From NCBI GenBank assembly GCA_021299375.1, contig JAJTGR010000018.1, forward strand, positions 1 to 64,000: a stretch of DNA of 64,000 nt, written 5' to 3'. A program made the position numbers and the translations under genes. Positions 9,448-17,502 of this stretch are shown here, piece by piece. The notes beneath the pieces were generated by a model, which worked only from the letters and a program-made list of their open reading frames with translations, did no database searches and was not told where the DNA came from. How positions within the stretch are numbered: position 1 is the first letter of the stretch; every line of letters starts with the position of its first letter. Source of the DNA: Gemmatimonadota bacterium. GTDB taxonomy: Bacteria; Gemmatimonadota; Gemmatimonadetes; Gemmatimonadales; Gemmatimonadaceae.

Positions 9448-11303
9448 GGGCGGCCCTCCGCCATCTGCATCGCCGTTCGCACCAATCCGCCCAGCGCCTT
9501 GGCATCAGCCGCCGGCAACACGACGTATCGCGCCTTCATCGATTCGGCAATGCGCCGCGCCACCGCTTCGCCTCGCGGCGAGGTGTCCACGAACAGCGCC
9601 GGAATGTGCTGCGAGGCAAATCGCCCGCCCGCCGCCAGCGCGTCCCGCTCGGCCTGCTGCCGTCCGGGAGAGCCGTCGCGGGCAATGTTCGCCCGGCCGT
9701 CGGTGAGCATCACCACCAACGGCGCGCTGCCGCCCCGGCGAATGCCGATGGCCTGCTCCAGCGCCGTGTCGATGGCAAGGGCCATCGGTGTGCCACCACC
9801 ACCGGGCAGCGCCGCGAGCACCTTCTTCGCGCGGGCCAGTGCGCGCGTGGGCGGCAGCAGCACATCGGTGCCCTGGCCGCGAAATGCCAGGAGGCTCACA
9901 CGATCGCGACGGGCATAGCTCTCGGCCAGCAGCAGCTCCACCGCGCCCTTCGCCTCGGCGAGGCGATAAAGGGCCGAGGACCCCGAGGCATCGACCACAA
10001 AGAGCACCGTGGTGCCGGTCTTCTCGATGAAGCGACGAATCCGGAAATCCTCACGGCGTACGGCCACCTGCGGACGTGTGCCGCGGGCGACGGTCGCCGC
10101 CCGTGGCGGAGTCGAACGGACACGTTGCCACGGGGCCGCGGCCCGCAGCGTCTCCAGCAGGTGCAGGCGCGCTCCCCCCCGCGGCAGGCCACTGCGCGCT
10201 CCGCGGGGACGGCCACGCAGCAGGTTCGGCGTTTCCTCACCAACGCGCCCCTGCATGACGCCGGCCACGCGGTTCTGCGCCAGCAACTGCGCGAGCAGTC
10301 CTGGCGGCAACGCCGCCTGCACCGCGGCGCGCAGCAGGTCCCCGCTGTCGGGCGTGGGCTGGGCGCTGTCATCGTCGCGGTCACGTCGCTCCTCCGGCCT
10401 CTCCGGCTCGTCGGGCTGCTCCAACGGCGGCGGCGGGGGCTCCGGCTCCTCGCCCGGCTCATGCTGCTCGGGCGACGTGTCGTCGGACGCCTCCTCGGGG
10501 GGCGGGGGCAGGCGGGTCGCCCGCGGGGCAAACACCAGCGCCGCCGCCTGCTCGGCATCGCTCTCCGTCACCACCAGCCGTCCGTCCAGCGCCGCCAGCG
10601 CCCGCGCGCCGCGCAGCGCAAAGAGCATCGCCCGTACGGAGTCCACACCGAACGCCTCCGCTGTTTCGCACAGCGCCACCGACCAGGCGTCATCGACAGT
10701 CACCTGCGGCAGCCGATGCCGGGCTTCGCGCACCAGCGTCCCAAACGGATGCGCCTCCGATTCGTCGGCCAGCCGCGCGAGCTCCTCGCTCGTGCGGCCA
10801 TCGAAGCGCACTCGGAACGCGAGGCGGTCGGAGAGCGCCGGATGCACAACTTCGTCGTCCACCGATTCGTCGAGCAGCAGCGCACAGACCCGCGCGGCGT
10901 GGCGCTCGCCGATGCCGTCGCGCGCGACCTGCACCTCGCCATGATCGAGCACTTCGCACACCGCCGTCCGTCCAGCGACCGCGAGGCGTTCGGCCATCGG
11001 GATCACGATCACGCCGCCGTCGGCCCCGGCAAGCACCCCGCGATCCGCCACCAGCCTGCCTGCCGCCAGCGTGGCCGCAAGGTCGACGCCGCCGTAGAGC
11101 CGGTCCGCGGTGATGCTCGACGGGACCCGTCGCAACGGCGCGCCGGCCGGCAGCCACGCCCGCACCAGCGACGCGAACGTCCGCGCCTGCTCGTGCAGCG
11201 GGTGATCGAGCACGGCGCCACCGAGGCCGCGCGGGTCGACCGCCAGCAGGAGCGCCGTCAGCGCGCCACCGCTCGACGGCAGGTCAGGGCGCGACGGCGC
11301 CAT
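9444..11303 (-). CDS. bchD: Magnesium chelatase subunit D
   Basis: BchD is the 619-aa scaffold that links BchI ATPase rings to BchH during Mg insertion into protoporphyrin IX. It has a degenerate AAA-like N-terminal half, a Pro/Glu-rich acidic linker (EEASDDTSPEQHEPGEEPEPPPPP) and a C-terminal vWA domain. The vWA MIDAS residues are visible: VVDASGSSA, GGGTPMALAI and LTDGRANIARDG. The ORF track starts at 11402, but that region is bchI coding sequence. ATG 11303, giving MAPSRPDLPSSGGAL, overlaps the end of bchI by 20 nt and fits the family N-terminus. The linker separating AAA and vWA parts is typical of ChlD/BchD. Confidence 0.93.
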   Translation of the reverse strand: MAPSRPDLPSSGGALTALLLAVDPRGLGGAVLDHPLHEQARTFASLVRAWLPAGAPLRRVPSSITADRLYGGVDLAATLAAGRLVADRGVLAGADGGVIVIPMAERLAVAGRTAVCEVLDHGEVQVARDGIGERHAARVCALLLDESVDDEVVHPALSDRLAFRVRFDGRTSEELARLADESEAHPFGTLVREARHRLPQVTVDDAWSVALCETAEAFGVDSVRAMLFALRGARALAALDGRLVVTESDAEQAAALVFAPRATRLPPPPEEASDDTSPEQHEPGEEPEPPPPPLEQPDEPERPEERRDRDDDSAQPTPDSGDLLRAAVQAALPPGLLAQLLAQNRVAGVMQGRVGEETPNLLRGRPRGARSGLPRGGARLHLLETLRAAAPWQRVRSTPPRAATVARGTRPQVAVRREDFRIRRFIEKTGTTVLFVVDASGSSALYRLAEAKGAVELLLAESYARRDRVSLLAFRGQGTDVLLPPTRALARAKKVLAALPGGGGTPMALAIDTALEQAIGIRRGGSAPLVVMLTDGRANIARDGSPGRQQAERDALAAGGRFASQHIPALFVDTSPRGEAVARRIAESMKARYVVLPAADAKALGGLVRTAMQMAEGRP

Positions 11304-12327
11304 CGGTCCACAGGTCCTCGATCGCCCGCGCCACGCGGGTGGTCGACCCCGCGTCGTCAAGCACATTGCGGCGCAGCCGGTGCCGCAGCGCCATGGGCGC
11401 AATGCGGCGCAGGTGATCGAGCGTCACCGCGTCGGCGCCTTCATACGCAGCCAGCGCGCGCGTGGTCCGCAGCAGGGTGAGTTCGCCGCGTAGCCCGTCG
11501 GTGCCCAGCGCCGAGCAGAGCGCCGCCGCCCGCTCGAGGATGGCATCGGGCACGGTGAGCGTTTCCAGCCGGGTGCGAGCCTTCTCCAAGGAGCGGCGCA
11601 CCTTGGCGTCCGCTTTCTGCCAGTGCGTCAGGAATGCCTCGGGGTCCCGGTCGTACGCATCGCGGCGCTTGATCACCTCGATGCGCGACCCGATCGCCGC
11701 AGGCGTTTTCACGTCGACGGCGAGCCCGAACCGGTCCAGCAGCTGCGGCCGCAGCTCGCCTTCCTCCGGGTTGCCGCTGCCCACCAGGACGAAGCGTGAC
11801 GGGTGCCGCACGCTGACCCCCTCCCGCTCGACGACATTCTCTCCCGTGGCCGCGGCATCGAGCAGCAGGTCGACCAGATGATCCTCGAGCAGGTTCACCT
11901 CGTCGACGTAGAGAAAGCCGCGGTGGGCGCGCGCCAGCAGTCCGGGCTCGAACGCCTTCTCGCCGGTGGTCAGCGCCCGCTCGAGGTCGAGGGCGCCCAC
12001 GACGCGGTCTTCGGTGGCGCCCAGCGGCAGGTCGACCACCGGCACGGGCGCAAGCACGGCGCGGGGATGTTGGCCGGCCGCCAGCCGGTCACGGCAGTCG
12101 TCGCAGCGGGCCCCCTTGTCGGCGGGGTCGCAGCCGTACTTGCACCCCTGCACCACCTTCATGGGCGGGAGGAGCCCGGCGAGAGCGCGTACGGCGGTGC
12201 TCTTGCCCGTACCACGGTCGCCGAACACCATGACCCCGCCGATGGTGGGGTCGATGGCCACCAGCAGGAGGGCCAGCTTCATCTCCTCCTGGCCGACGAT
12301 GGCACTGAACGGATACACAGGTCGCAT
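11284..12327 (-). CDS. bchI: Magnesium chelatase ATPase subunit I
   Basis: BchI is a 347-aa AAA+ ATPase forming the hexameric motor of Mg chelatase. The N-terminus YPFSAIVGQEEMKLALLLVAIDPTIGGVMVFGDRGTGKST contains Walker A at about residues 36-44. Walker B is GFLYVDEVNLLEDHLVD. The conserved Cys-containing insertion (GCKYGCDPADKGARCDDC) follows Walker A as in other BchI/ChlI proteins. It heads a bchI-bchD-puhE operon with overlapping genes and faces crtF divergently across a 168-nt region carrying two PpsR-type palindromes. Confidence 0.96.
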   Translation of the reverse strand: MRPVYPFSAIVGQEEMKLALLLVAIDPTIGGVMVFGDRGTGKSTAVRALAGLLPPMKVVQGCKYGCDPADKGARCDDCRDRLAAGQHPRAVLAPVPVVDLPLGATEDRVVGALDLERALTTGEKAFEPGLLARAHRGFLYVDEVNLLEDHLVDLLLDAAATGENVVEREGVSVRHPSRFVLVGSGNPEEGELRPQLLDRFGLAVDVKTPAAIGSRIEVIKRRDAYDRDPEAFLTHWQKADAKVRRSLEKARTRLETLTVPDAILERAAALCSALGTDGLRGELTLLRTTRALAAYEGADAVTLDHLRRIAPMALRHRLRRNVLDDAGSTTRVARAIEDLWTDGAVAP

Positions 12328-12350
12328 CGAGGTTCCGAAAGAATCCCGCA

Positions 12351-12367
12351 GCAGCCCCGGGGGCTGC
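12351..12367 (-). other. Perfect GC-rich palindrome in the bchI leader
   Basis: GCAGCCCCGGGGGCTGC is a near-perfect self-complementary 17-mer in the predicted 5' leader of bchI (start at 12327). No U-tract follows it in the bchI direction, so it is not an ordinary terminator. It could stabilise the leader or affect ribosome access. Confidence 0.4.
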
Positions 12368-12392
12368 CGGTAAGGTCTGAGACGCTGGGTGG

Positions 12393-12421
12393 ACGTTAGG
12401 AGCGGGAATCGGCTGTCGCAA
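12393..12421 (-). promoter_or_regulatory. Predicted sigma-70-like promoter of bchI-bchD-puhE
   Basis: On the minus strand, TTGCGA (12421-12416) and TAACGT (12398-12393) are separated by exactly 17 nt. The -35 hexamer lies within the first TGT-N12-ACA box, which would allow PpsR to block polymerase. Predicted start is about 12386, giving a leader of roughly 60 nt. Confidence 0.5.
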
Positions 12422-12431
12422 TGTCCTGACA
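12414..12431. promoter_or_regulatory. PpsR/CrtJ-type operator, box 1 (bchI side)
   Basis: TGTCGCAATGTCCTGACA matches the TGT-N12-ACA recognition pattern established for PpsR/CrtJ. It overlaps the predicted bchI -35 element. A second box lies 17 nt downstream on the crtF side. Confidence 0.7.
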
Positions 12432-12448
12432 GTCACAACATCAACGGG

Positions 12449-12466
12449 TGTACACTTTTCTTGACA
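12449..12466. promoter_or_regulatory. PpsR/CrtJ-type operator, box 2 (crtF side)
   Basis: TGTACACTTTTCTTGACA matches TGT-N12-ACA exactly, and its right end TTGACA is also the consensus -35 hexamer of crtF. Operator and -35 therefore share six bases. A closely similar 18-mer (CGTACACCTTTCTTGACA) lies upstream of aerR. Confidence 0.75.
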
Positions 12467-12489
12467 CCATTCCCGCCATTCGCTATCCT
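12461..12489 (+). promoter_or_regulatory. Predicted sigma-70-like promoter of crtF
   Basis: TTGACA (12461-12466), 17 nt, then TATCCT (12484-12489). The expected start point, about 7 nt after the -10, falls on the GTG at 12496 that I take as the crtF start, implying a leaderless message. Confidence 0.65.
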
Positions 12490-12495
12490 CGGCCT

Positions 12496-13722
12496 GTGAA
12501 TCCCCCCGAACAGGCGCTCCCCGCGCCACCGGTTCCGGCGGCTGAACGCCTGCGTACGCCCGCCGCCATTGACGCTGTTCCCGCTGCCCCAGCGACCGTG
12601 ACGCCCGCGCCGACATGGCTCGAGCGGATGCGCGATCGTTGGAACGCCTTGGTCGCCACCGACGACTTCCAGCGGTGGAGCGCCCGCTTCCCGCTCACGC
12701 GGCCGATCACGATGTACCGGTCGCGCAAGCTGTTCGACATCGTCTCGGGATTCGTCTACACGCAGACCCTGCTGGCCTGCGTCGAGCTCGACCTCTTCGA
12801 GTTCCTTGCCGACGGGGCGAGAACCGCGGACGAAATCGCCACCCACACCGGGCTGTCGCGTGCCAGCACCGAGCGCCTCGTCAACGCCGCCGTGTCGCTG
12901 CGCTTGCTCGTGAGGCGCCGCCACGGCCGCTTTGCCGTAGGGCCGCTCGGTGCACCGCTGGTGCGCAACACGGGCGTGCTGGCCCTCATCCGGCACCACC
13001 GGATGGCCTATCACGATCTCTCCGATCCGGTGTCGCTGCTCCGCCAGGGCGCCGATTACCGCACCGAACTGTCCCGCTACTGGTCCTACGCCGATGCGCC
13101 ACGCCCGCAGGCCATCGACGACACCCGGGTCGCGGCCTATTCGGAGATCATGGCCGCCACACTCCCCCCGGTCGCGCACGATGTGCTCGATGCCTACGAC
13201 CTGTCGAAGCACGAAAGCCTGCTCGACGTGGGCGGCGGCGAGGGCGCGTTCCTGTCGCTCGTCGGCGCGCGGCACCCCCGGCTGCAGCTCCAGCTGTTCG
13301 ACCTGCCGGCCGTGGCCGCGCGGGCCCGGACCCGTCTGGAACAGGCAGGACTCGGCGACCGGGTGACGTGCCACGGCGGCAACTTCCACGCCGATTCACT
13401 GCCCGGCGGTGCCGACGTCTGCTCCCTCGTCCGTGTCCTCCTGGATCATGACGACGCGTCGGTGCTCCGTCTCCTGCAGCGGGTGCGCGCGGCGCTGCCG
13501 CGTGGCGGGGTGCTGCTGATCGCCGAAGCGCTTGCCGGCGCCAAAGGGGCCGAGACGGTGGGCGACGCCTACTTCTCGTTCTACCTCATGGCCATGGGCA
13601 AGGGACGAGCGCGCCGGGCGTCGGAGCTGCACCAGCTGCTGCAGTCGGCCGGGTTCCGCCGCAGCCGAGAACTGCCGACCCGCTTCCCTATCCAGACCGG
13701 GCTGATCGTCGCCGAGGTCTGA
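12496..13722 (+). CDS. crtF: O-methyltransferase CrtF (hydroxyneurosporene/demethylspheroidene type)
   Basis: This is a 408-aa SAM-dependent methyltransferase with an N-terminal winged-helix/dimerisation region (LLACVELDLFEFLADGARTADEIATHTGLSRASTERLVNAAVSL) and a C-terminal Rossmann domain (ESLLDVGGGEGAFLSLVGARHP; GADVCSLVRVLLDHDDASVLRLLQRV). This is the family of CrtF and BchU. Its place just ahead of bchCXYZ is the classical crtF position, which favours carotenoid 1-hydroxyl methylation over BchU-like C-20 methylation. The ORF track starts at GTG 12448, but that codon lies inside a PpsR box and upstream of the -10. GTG 12496 is preferred, although it still leaves a Pro/Ala-rich N-terminal stretch of about 45 residues. 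No other crt gene is in the window. Confidence 0.83.
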   Translation: MNPPEQALPAPPVPAAERLRTPAAIDAVPAAPATVTPAPTWLERMRDRWNALVATDDFQRWSARFPLTRPITMYRSRKLFDIVSGFVYTQTLLACVELDLFEFLADGARTADEIATHTGLSRASTERLVNAAVSLRLLVRRRHGRFAVGPLGAPLVRNTGVLALIRHHRMAYHDLSDPVSLLRQGADYRTELSRYWSYADAPRPQAIDDTRVAAYSEIMAATLPPVAHDVLDAYDLSKHESLLDVGGGEGAFLSLVGARHPRLQLQLFDLPAVAARARTRLEQAGLGDRVTCHGGNFHADSLPGGADVCSLVRVLLDHDDASVLRLLQRVRAALPRGGVLLIAEALAGAKGAETVGDAYFSFYLMAMGKGRARRASELHQLLQSAGFRRSRELPTRFPIQTGLIVAEV

Positions 13723-13861
13723 AGGCGCGCCGGGTCCCCGCCGTCGAGGAAGACCGGGAGGCGCGCCGCCACCGCGGCCCACCGGTCGACCGCCGAGGGC
13801 CGTGGCCGATGCGTCACGGCGCGCCGCCGAGGTGGAGGCCGTGGGCGAATTCCCGACAGGA

Positions 13862-13905
13862 ACGCTCTGGATGTTGACAGCTTCTGGTGTCAACCTCACT
13901 GTACA
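13862..13905. promoter_or_regulatory. bchC promoter with a PpsR-type box pair at 8-bp spacing
   Basis: A perfect TGT-N12-ACA box, TGTCAACCTCACTGTACA, occupies 13888-13905. Exactly 8 bp upstream is the end of a weaker box finishing in TTGACA (13874-13879). TTGACA and TGTCAA form an inverted repeat across the 8-bp gap. Two boxes 8 bp apart is the known arrangement at Rhodobacter bchC. TTGACA can also serve as the -35, with CACTGT (13897-13902) 17 nt later as a poor -10 just upstream of the GTG start. Confidence 0.65.
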
Positions 13906-13909
13906 CGCC

Positions 13910-14863
13910 GTGAACACTCTCGCCGTCGTTTTCGAAGCGCCCACACAGCTGTCCGTTCGCGAACTCACGCTCGTCGCCCCCACGCCGCAGGATGTGGTGG
14001 TGGCGATGCGCTGGTCTGGCATCAGCACCGGCACGGAGAAGCTGCTGTTCACGGGGCGTATGCCTCCCTTTCCCGGCCTCGGGTATCCCCTCGTGCCCGG
14101 CTACGAGGGGGTCGGAGAGATCATCGAGGCCGGTGTCGAGTCCGGCCGTCGGGTCGGCCAGCTGGTGTATGTGCCTGGCTCCAAGGGCTTCACCGAGGCC
14201 CGCGGCTTGTTCGGGGGGCAGGCCTCGCGCGTCGTGGTGCCCGGGGCCAAGACCATCCCCCTCGCGGATCAGCTGGGCGAACAGGGTGCGCTCTTTGCCT
14301 TGGCGGCCACCGCGCACCACTGTCTCGAGGCGGATCCGGCCAACCATCTCGACACGCTGCCCACCCTGATCGTCGGCCACGGGGCGCTGGGGCGACTCAT
14401 TGCCCGGCTGTGCATGTTGTACGGCGCGCCGGCCCCGACGGTATGGGAGACGAACCCGATCCGCATGGACGGCGCCCGCGGCTACACGGTCATCCATCCG
14501 AACGACGACACGACCCGCGGCTACCGGACGATCTGCGATGTGAGCGGCGCCAATGGCATCCTCGATTCGCTGGTGGACAAGCTCGTGCCGGGGGGCGAAA
14601 TCATTCTCGGTGGCTTCTACAGCGAGCCGGTATCGTTCACCTTCCCGCCCGCGTTCCTGCGCGAAGCACGGCTGCGCATCGCGGCGCAATGGAAGGAACA
14701 GGACCTCATGGCCATCGCCGGGTTCGCCAACAGCGGCCGACTCGACCTCGATGGCCTCATCACGCACCGCGAGCCGGCGGCGCGTGCGGCCGACGCCTAC
14801 GCCACGGCGTTCGGTGATCCCCACTGCGTCAAGATGATCCTCGACTGGAGATCTGCTGCATGA
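13910..14863 (+). CDS. bchC: 3-hydroxyethyl bacteriochlorophyllide a dehydrogenase
   Basis: BchC oxidises the C3 1-hydroxyethyl group to the acetyl group of bacteriochlorophyllide a. This 317-aa protein is of the zinc-free MDR (alcohol dehydrogenase-like) family. It has GISTGTEKLLFTGRMPPFPGLGYPLVPGYEGVG near the N-terminus and a nucleotide-binding segment LPTLIVGHGALGRLIARLC. The longer ORF from 13802 includes the operator and promoter. GTG 13910 gives VNTLAVVFEAPTQLSVREL and the usual family length. The 3' end overlaps bchX (ATGA). Confidence 0.93.
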   Translation: MNTLAVVFEAPTQLSVRELTLVAPTPQDVVVAMRWSGISTGTEKLLFTGRMPPFPGLGYPLVPGYEGVGEIIEAGVESGRRVGQLVYVPGSKGFTEARGLFGGQASRVVVPGAKTIPLADQLGEQGALFALAATAHHCLEADPANHLDTLPTLIVGHGALGRLIARLCMLYGAPAPTVWETNPIRMDGARGYTVIHPNDDTTRGYRTICDVSGANGILDSLVDKLVPGGEIILGGFYSEPVSFTFPPAFLREARLRIAAQWKEQDLMAIAGFANSGRLDLDGLITHREPAARAADAYATAFGDPHCVKMILDWRSAA

Positions 14864-15855
14864 GCGAGAACGGACTGCACCAGCTGCACAAGAACGTGCG
14901 CGACGAGGCCGCCGAGGCCCAGGATACCGTGCATACCGGTCCGGTGACCAAGGAGACGCAGATCATCGCGATCTACGGCAAGGGCGGCATCGGCAAGAGC
15001 TTCACGCTTGCCAATCTCTCGTACATGATGGCGCAGCAGGGCAAGAAGGTGCTCCTCATCGGCTGCGACCCCAAGTCGGACACGACGTCGCTGCTCTTCG
15101 GTGGCAAGGCGTGCCCCACCATCATCGAGACATCGAGCCGCAAGAAGCTGGCCGGCGAAGCGGTCAGCATCAGCGACGTCTGCTTCAAGCGCGACGGCGT
15201 GTATGCCATGGAACTCGGCGGCCCTGAAGTGGGGCGCGGCTGCGGCGGCCGCGGTATCATCCATGGCTTCGAGACGCTCGAGAAGCTCGGGTTCCACGAG
15301 TGGGGCTTCGACTATGTCCTGCTCGACTTCCTGGGCGACGTGGTGTGCGGCGGCTTCGGATTGCCCATCGCGCGCGACATGTGCCAGAAGGTCATCGTCG
15401 TTGGCTCCAACGACCTGCAGTCCCTCTACGTGGCCAACAACGTGTGCAGCGCCGTGGAGTACTTCCGCAAGCTTGGCGGCAACGTGGGCGTCGCCGGCAT
15501 GGTCATCAACAAGGACGACGCCACCGGCCAGGCGCAGGCCTTCGCGCGGAACGCCGGCATTCCGGTGCTCGCGGCCATCCCTGCCCACGACGACATCCGT
15601 CGCAAGAGCGCCAGCTACGAGATCATCGGCAAGCCCGAGGGCGAATGGGGCCCGCTGTTCGCCGAGCTGGCGCAGAACGTGGCCGATGCGCCGCCGGTGC
15701 GTCCCAAGCCGCAGACGCAGGACCAGCTGCTCAGCCTCTTCAGCGCCGAATCCACCGGGCGCGACTTCGTGATGGAGCCGGCCACCATGTTCGACATGGT
15801 GGGCAAGGAAGCGGTCGTGAAGCCGTCGCTCGAAATCGTCTACGACACCGTCTGA
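14860..15855 (+). CDS. bchX: Chlorophyllide a reductase iron protein subunit X
   Basis: BchX is the NifH-like ATP-dependent electron donor of chlorophyllide a oxidoreductase, which reduces the C7=C8 bond. This 331-aa protein has P-loop [16 protein letters not shown] (about residues 40-47), switch region GCDPKSDTTS, and the two [4Fe-4S]-ligating Cys in GRGCGGRG and GDVVCGGFG. The FT after GKS and the LGGPEVGRGCGGRG block distinguish it from BchL. It overlaps bchC by 4 nt and is 9 nt from bchY. Confidence 0.97.
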   Translation: MSENGLHQLHKNVRDEAAEAQDTVHTGPVTKETQIIAIYGKGGIGKSFTLANLSYMMAQQGKKVLLIGCDPKSDTTSLLFGGKACPTIIETSSRKKLAGEAVSISDVCFKRDGVYAMELGGPEVGRGCGGRGIIHGFETLEKLGFHEWGFDYVLLDFLGDVVCGGFGLPIARDMCQKVIVVGSNDLQSLYVANNVCSAVEYFRKLGGNVGVAGMVINKDDATGQAQAFARNAGIPVLAAIPAHDDIRRKSASYEIIGKPEGEWGPLFAELAQNVADAPPVRPKPQTQDQLLSLFSAESTGRDFVMEPATMFDMVGKEAVVKPSLEIVYDTV

Positions 15856-15864
15856 GGCCCCCCG

Positions 15865-17502
15865 ATGTCGACCGAGAAGGAAGTGGTGTACGACGACGTG
15901 GGCACCGTACCCATGCTCAACGACGCCGACGCACCGGGCGGCATGGGCTGCGCCCCGGGAACGCCCACCGGCAAGGCCCTGCCGGTCATCGACGGCACAC
16001 CGGTGAACCTGGCGGCCACGCAGGAGGACGGTCTCGGCTGCCACTCGGGCACGGCGCAGATGCGCGAGGCGGCCCGCGCGGCCGGCAAGAGCGAGGTGCT
16101 CGATCGCTATGCGGCCGACTATCCCAAGGGGCCGCACGACCAACCGCAGAGCATGTGCCCGGCCTTCGGGTCACTGCGGGTGGGGCTGCGCATGCGCCGG
16201 ACAGCCACCATCCTCAGCGGCTCGGCGTGCTGCGTGTACGGGCTCACGTTCACGAGCCACTTCTACGGGGCGCGTCGCACGGTGGGCTACGTGCCCTTCA
16301 ACTCGGAGACGCTCGTCACCGGGCAGCTCTTCGAGGACATTCGCGACGCCGTGTTCAAGATGGCCGATCCCGCGCAGTACGACGCGATTGTCATCACCAA
16401 TCTGTGCGTCCCCACGGCGTCGGGCGTCCCGCTGCAGATTCTCCCCAAGGAGATCAACGGCGTGCGGATCATCGGCATCGACGTGCCGGGCTTCGGGGTC
16501 CCCACACACGCGGAAGCGAAAGATGTGCTGGCTGGCGCCATGCTCAGGTACGCGCGCCTGGAGGCCGAACAGGGGCCGGTACAGGCACCGCGGGGCGGGC
16601 GCGCCGCCCGGCCCACGGTCACGCTGATCGGCGAGATGTTCCCCGCCGATCCCGTCGGCATCGGCATGATGCTCGACCCCATGGGCCTCGCGGCGGGGCC
16701 GGTCGTCCCGACGCGCGAGTGGCGTGAGCTGTACGCCGCCCTCGACGGTGCCGTCGCCGCCGCCATCCATCCGTTCTACGTCGCGAGCTACCGCGAGTTC
16801 GCGGCCGCCGGGCGCCCCATCGTGGGCTCGGCGCCCGTGGGGTACGACGGGACGGAAGCCTGGCTCGAGTCCGTCGGCCAGGCGGCTGGCGTGGCCCGTG
16901 CGCAGATCGACACGGCCAAGAACCGCGTCCTCCCTGCCATCAAGGGCGCCCTGTCGGCCATGCCGGTGACGGGGCGCATCACGCTCTCCGGCTACGAAGG
17001 CTCGGAGCTGCTCGTGGCGCGCCTGCTGGTCGAGTCGGGCGCCGATGTGCGCTACGTGGGAACCGCTTGTCCGCGCACGCCGTACTCCGAGGCGGATCGC
17101 GAGTGGCTCGAGGCCAAGGGCGTGCACATCCAGTATCGCGCGTCGCTCGAGCAGGACTGTGCCGCCATGGAGGAGTTCCGGCCGGACCTCGCCATCGGTA
17201 CCACCCCCGTGGTGCAGAAGGCCAAGGAGCTGACGATACCGGCGCTGTACTTCACGAACCTCATCTCCGCCCGTCCGCTCATGGGTCCCGCCGGCGCCGG
17301 CTCGCTGGCCACGGTCGTCAATGCCGCCATCGCCAACAAGGCGCGCTTCGACGAGATGCAGGCGTTCTTCGGCGACGTGGGCCGCGGCTACAAGGCGGGC
17401 GTGTGGGAAGCGGTCCCGGAGGACCGCCCCGAGTTCCGCGAGCACTACAAGCGGCACCTCGCGAAGCTCCACCGGCAGCGCAAGGCCGAGGAAATGGTCT
17501 GA
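15865..17502 (+). CDS. bchY: Chlorophyllide a reductase subunit Y
   Basis: BchY is the NifD-like subunit of the BchYZ catalytic component. This 545-aa protein carries conserved cysteines in [35 protein letters not shown] and [13 protein letters not shown] that probably hold the [4Fe-4S] cluster shared with BchZ. The N-terminal 50 or so residues ([18 protein letters not shown]...GCHSG) also contain cysteines, as in other BchY proteins. Its stop overlaps the bchZ start by one base (TGATG). Confidence 0.96.
   Translation: MSTEKEVVYDDVGTVPMLNDADAPGGMGCAPGTPTGKALPVIDGTPVNLAATQEDGLGCHSGTAQMREAARAAGKSEVLDRYAADYPKGPHDQPQSMCPAFGSLRVGLRMRRTATILSGSACCVYGLTFTSHFYGARRTVGYVPFNSETLVTGQLFEDIRDAVFKMADPAQYDAIVITNLCVPTASGVPLQILPKEINGVRIIGIDVPGFGVPTHAEAKDVLAGAMLRYARLEAEQGPVQAPRGGRAARPTVTLIGEMFPADPVGIGMMLDPMGLAAGPVVPTREWRELYAALDGAVAAAIHPFYVASYREFAAAGRPIVGSAPVGYDGTEAWLESVGQAAGVARAQIDTAKNRVLPAIKGALSAMPVTGRITLSGYEGSELLVARLLVESGADVRYVGTACPRTPYSEADREWLEAKGVHIQYRASLEQDCAAMEEFRPDLAIGTTPVVQKAKELTIPALYFTNLISARPLMGPAGAGSLATVVNAAIANKARFDEMQAFFGDVGRGYKAGVWEAVPEDRPEFREHYKRHLAKLHRQRKAEEMV

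Noticed and set aside
12448-12495. GTG 12448 as the start of crtF
   Set aside because: It lies inside a perfect PpsR box and upstream of the predicted -10 element, so it would not be in the transcript.
12496-13722. bchU (C-20 methyltransferase of green bacteria)
   Set aside because: It is in the same family, but the position before bchCXYZ in a type II PGC and the absence of other green-bacterial genes favour crtF.
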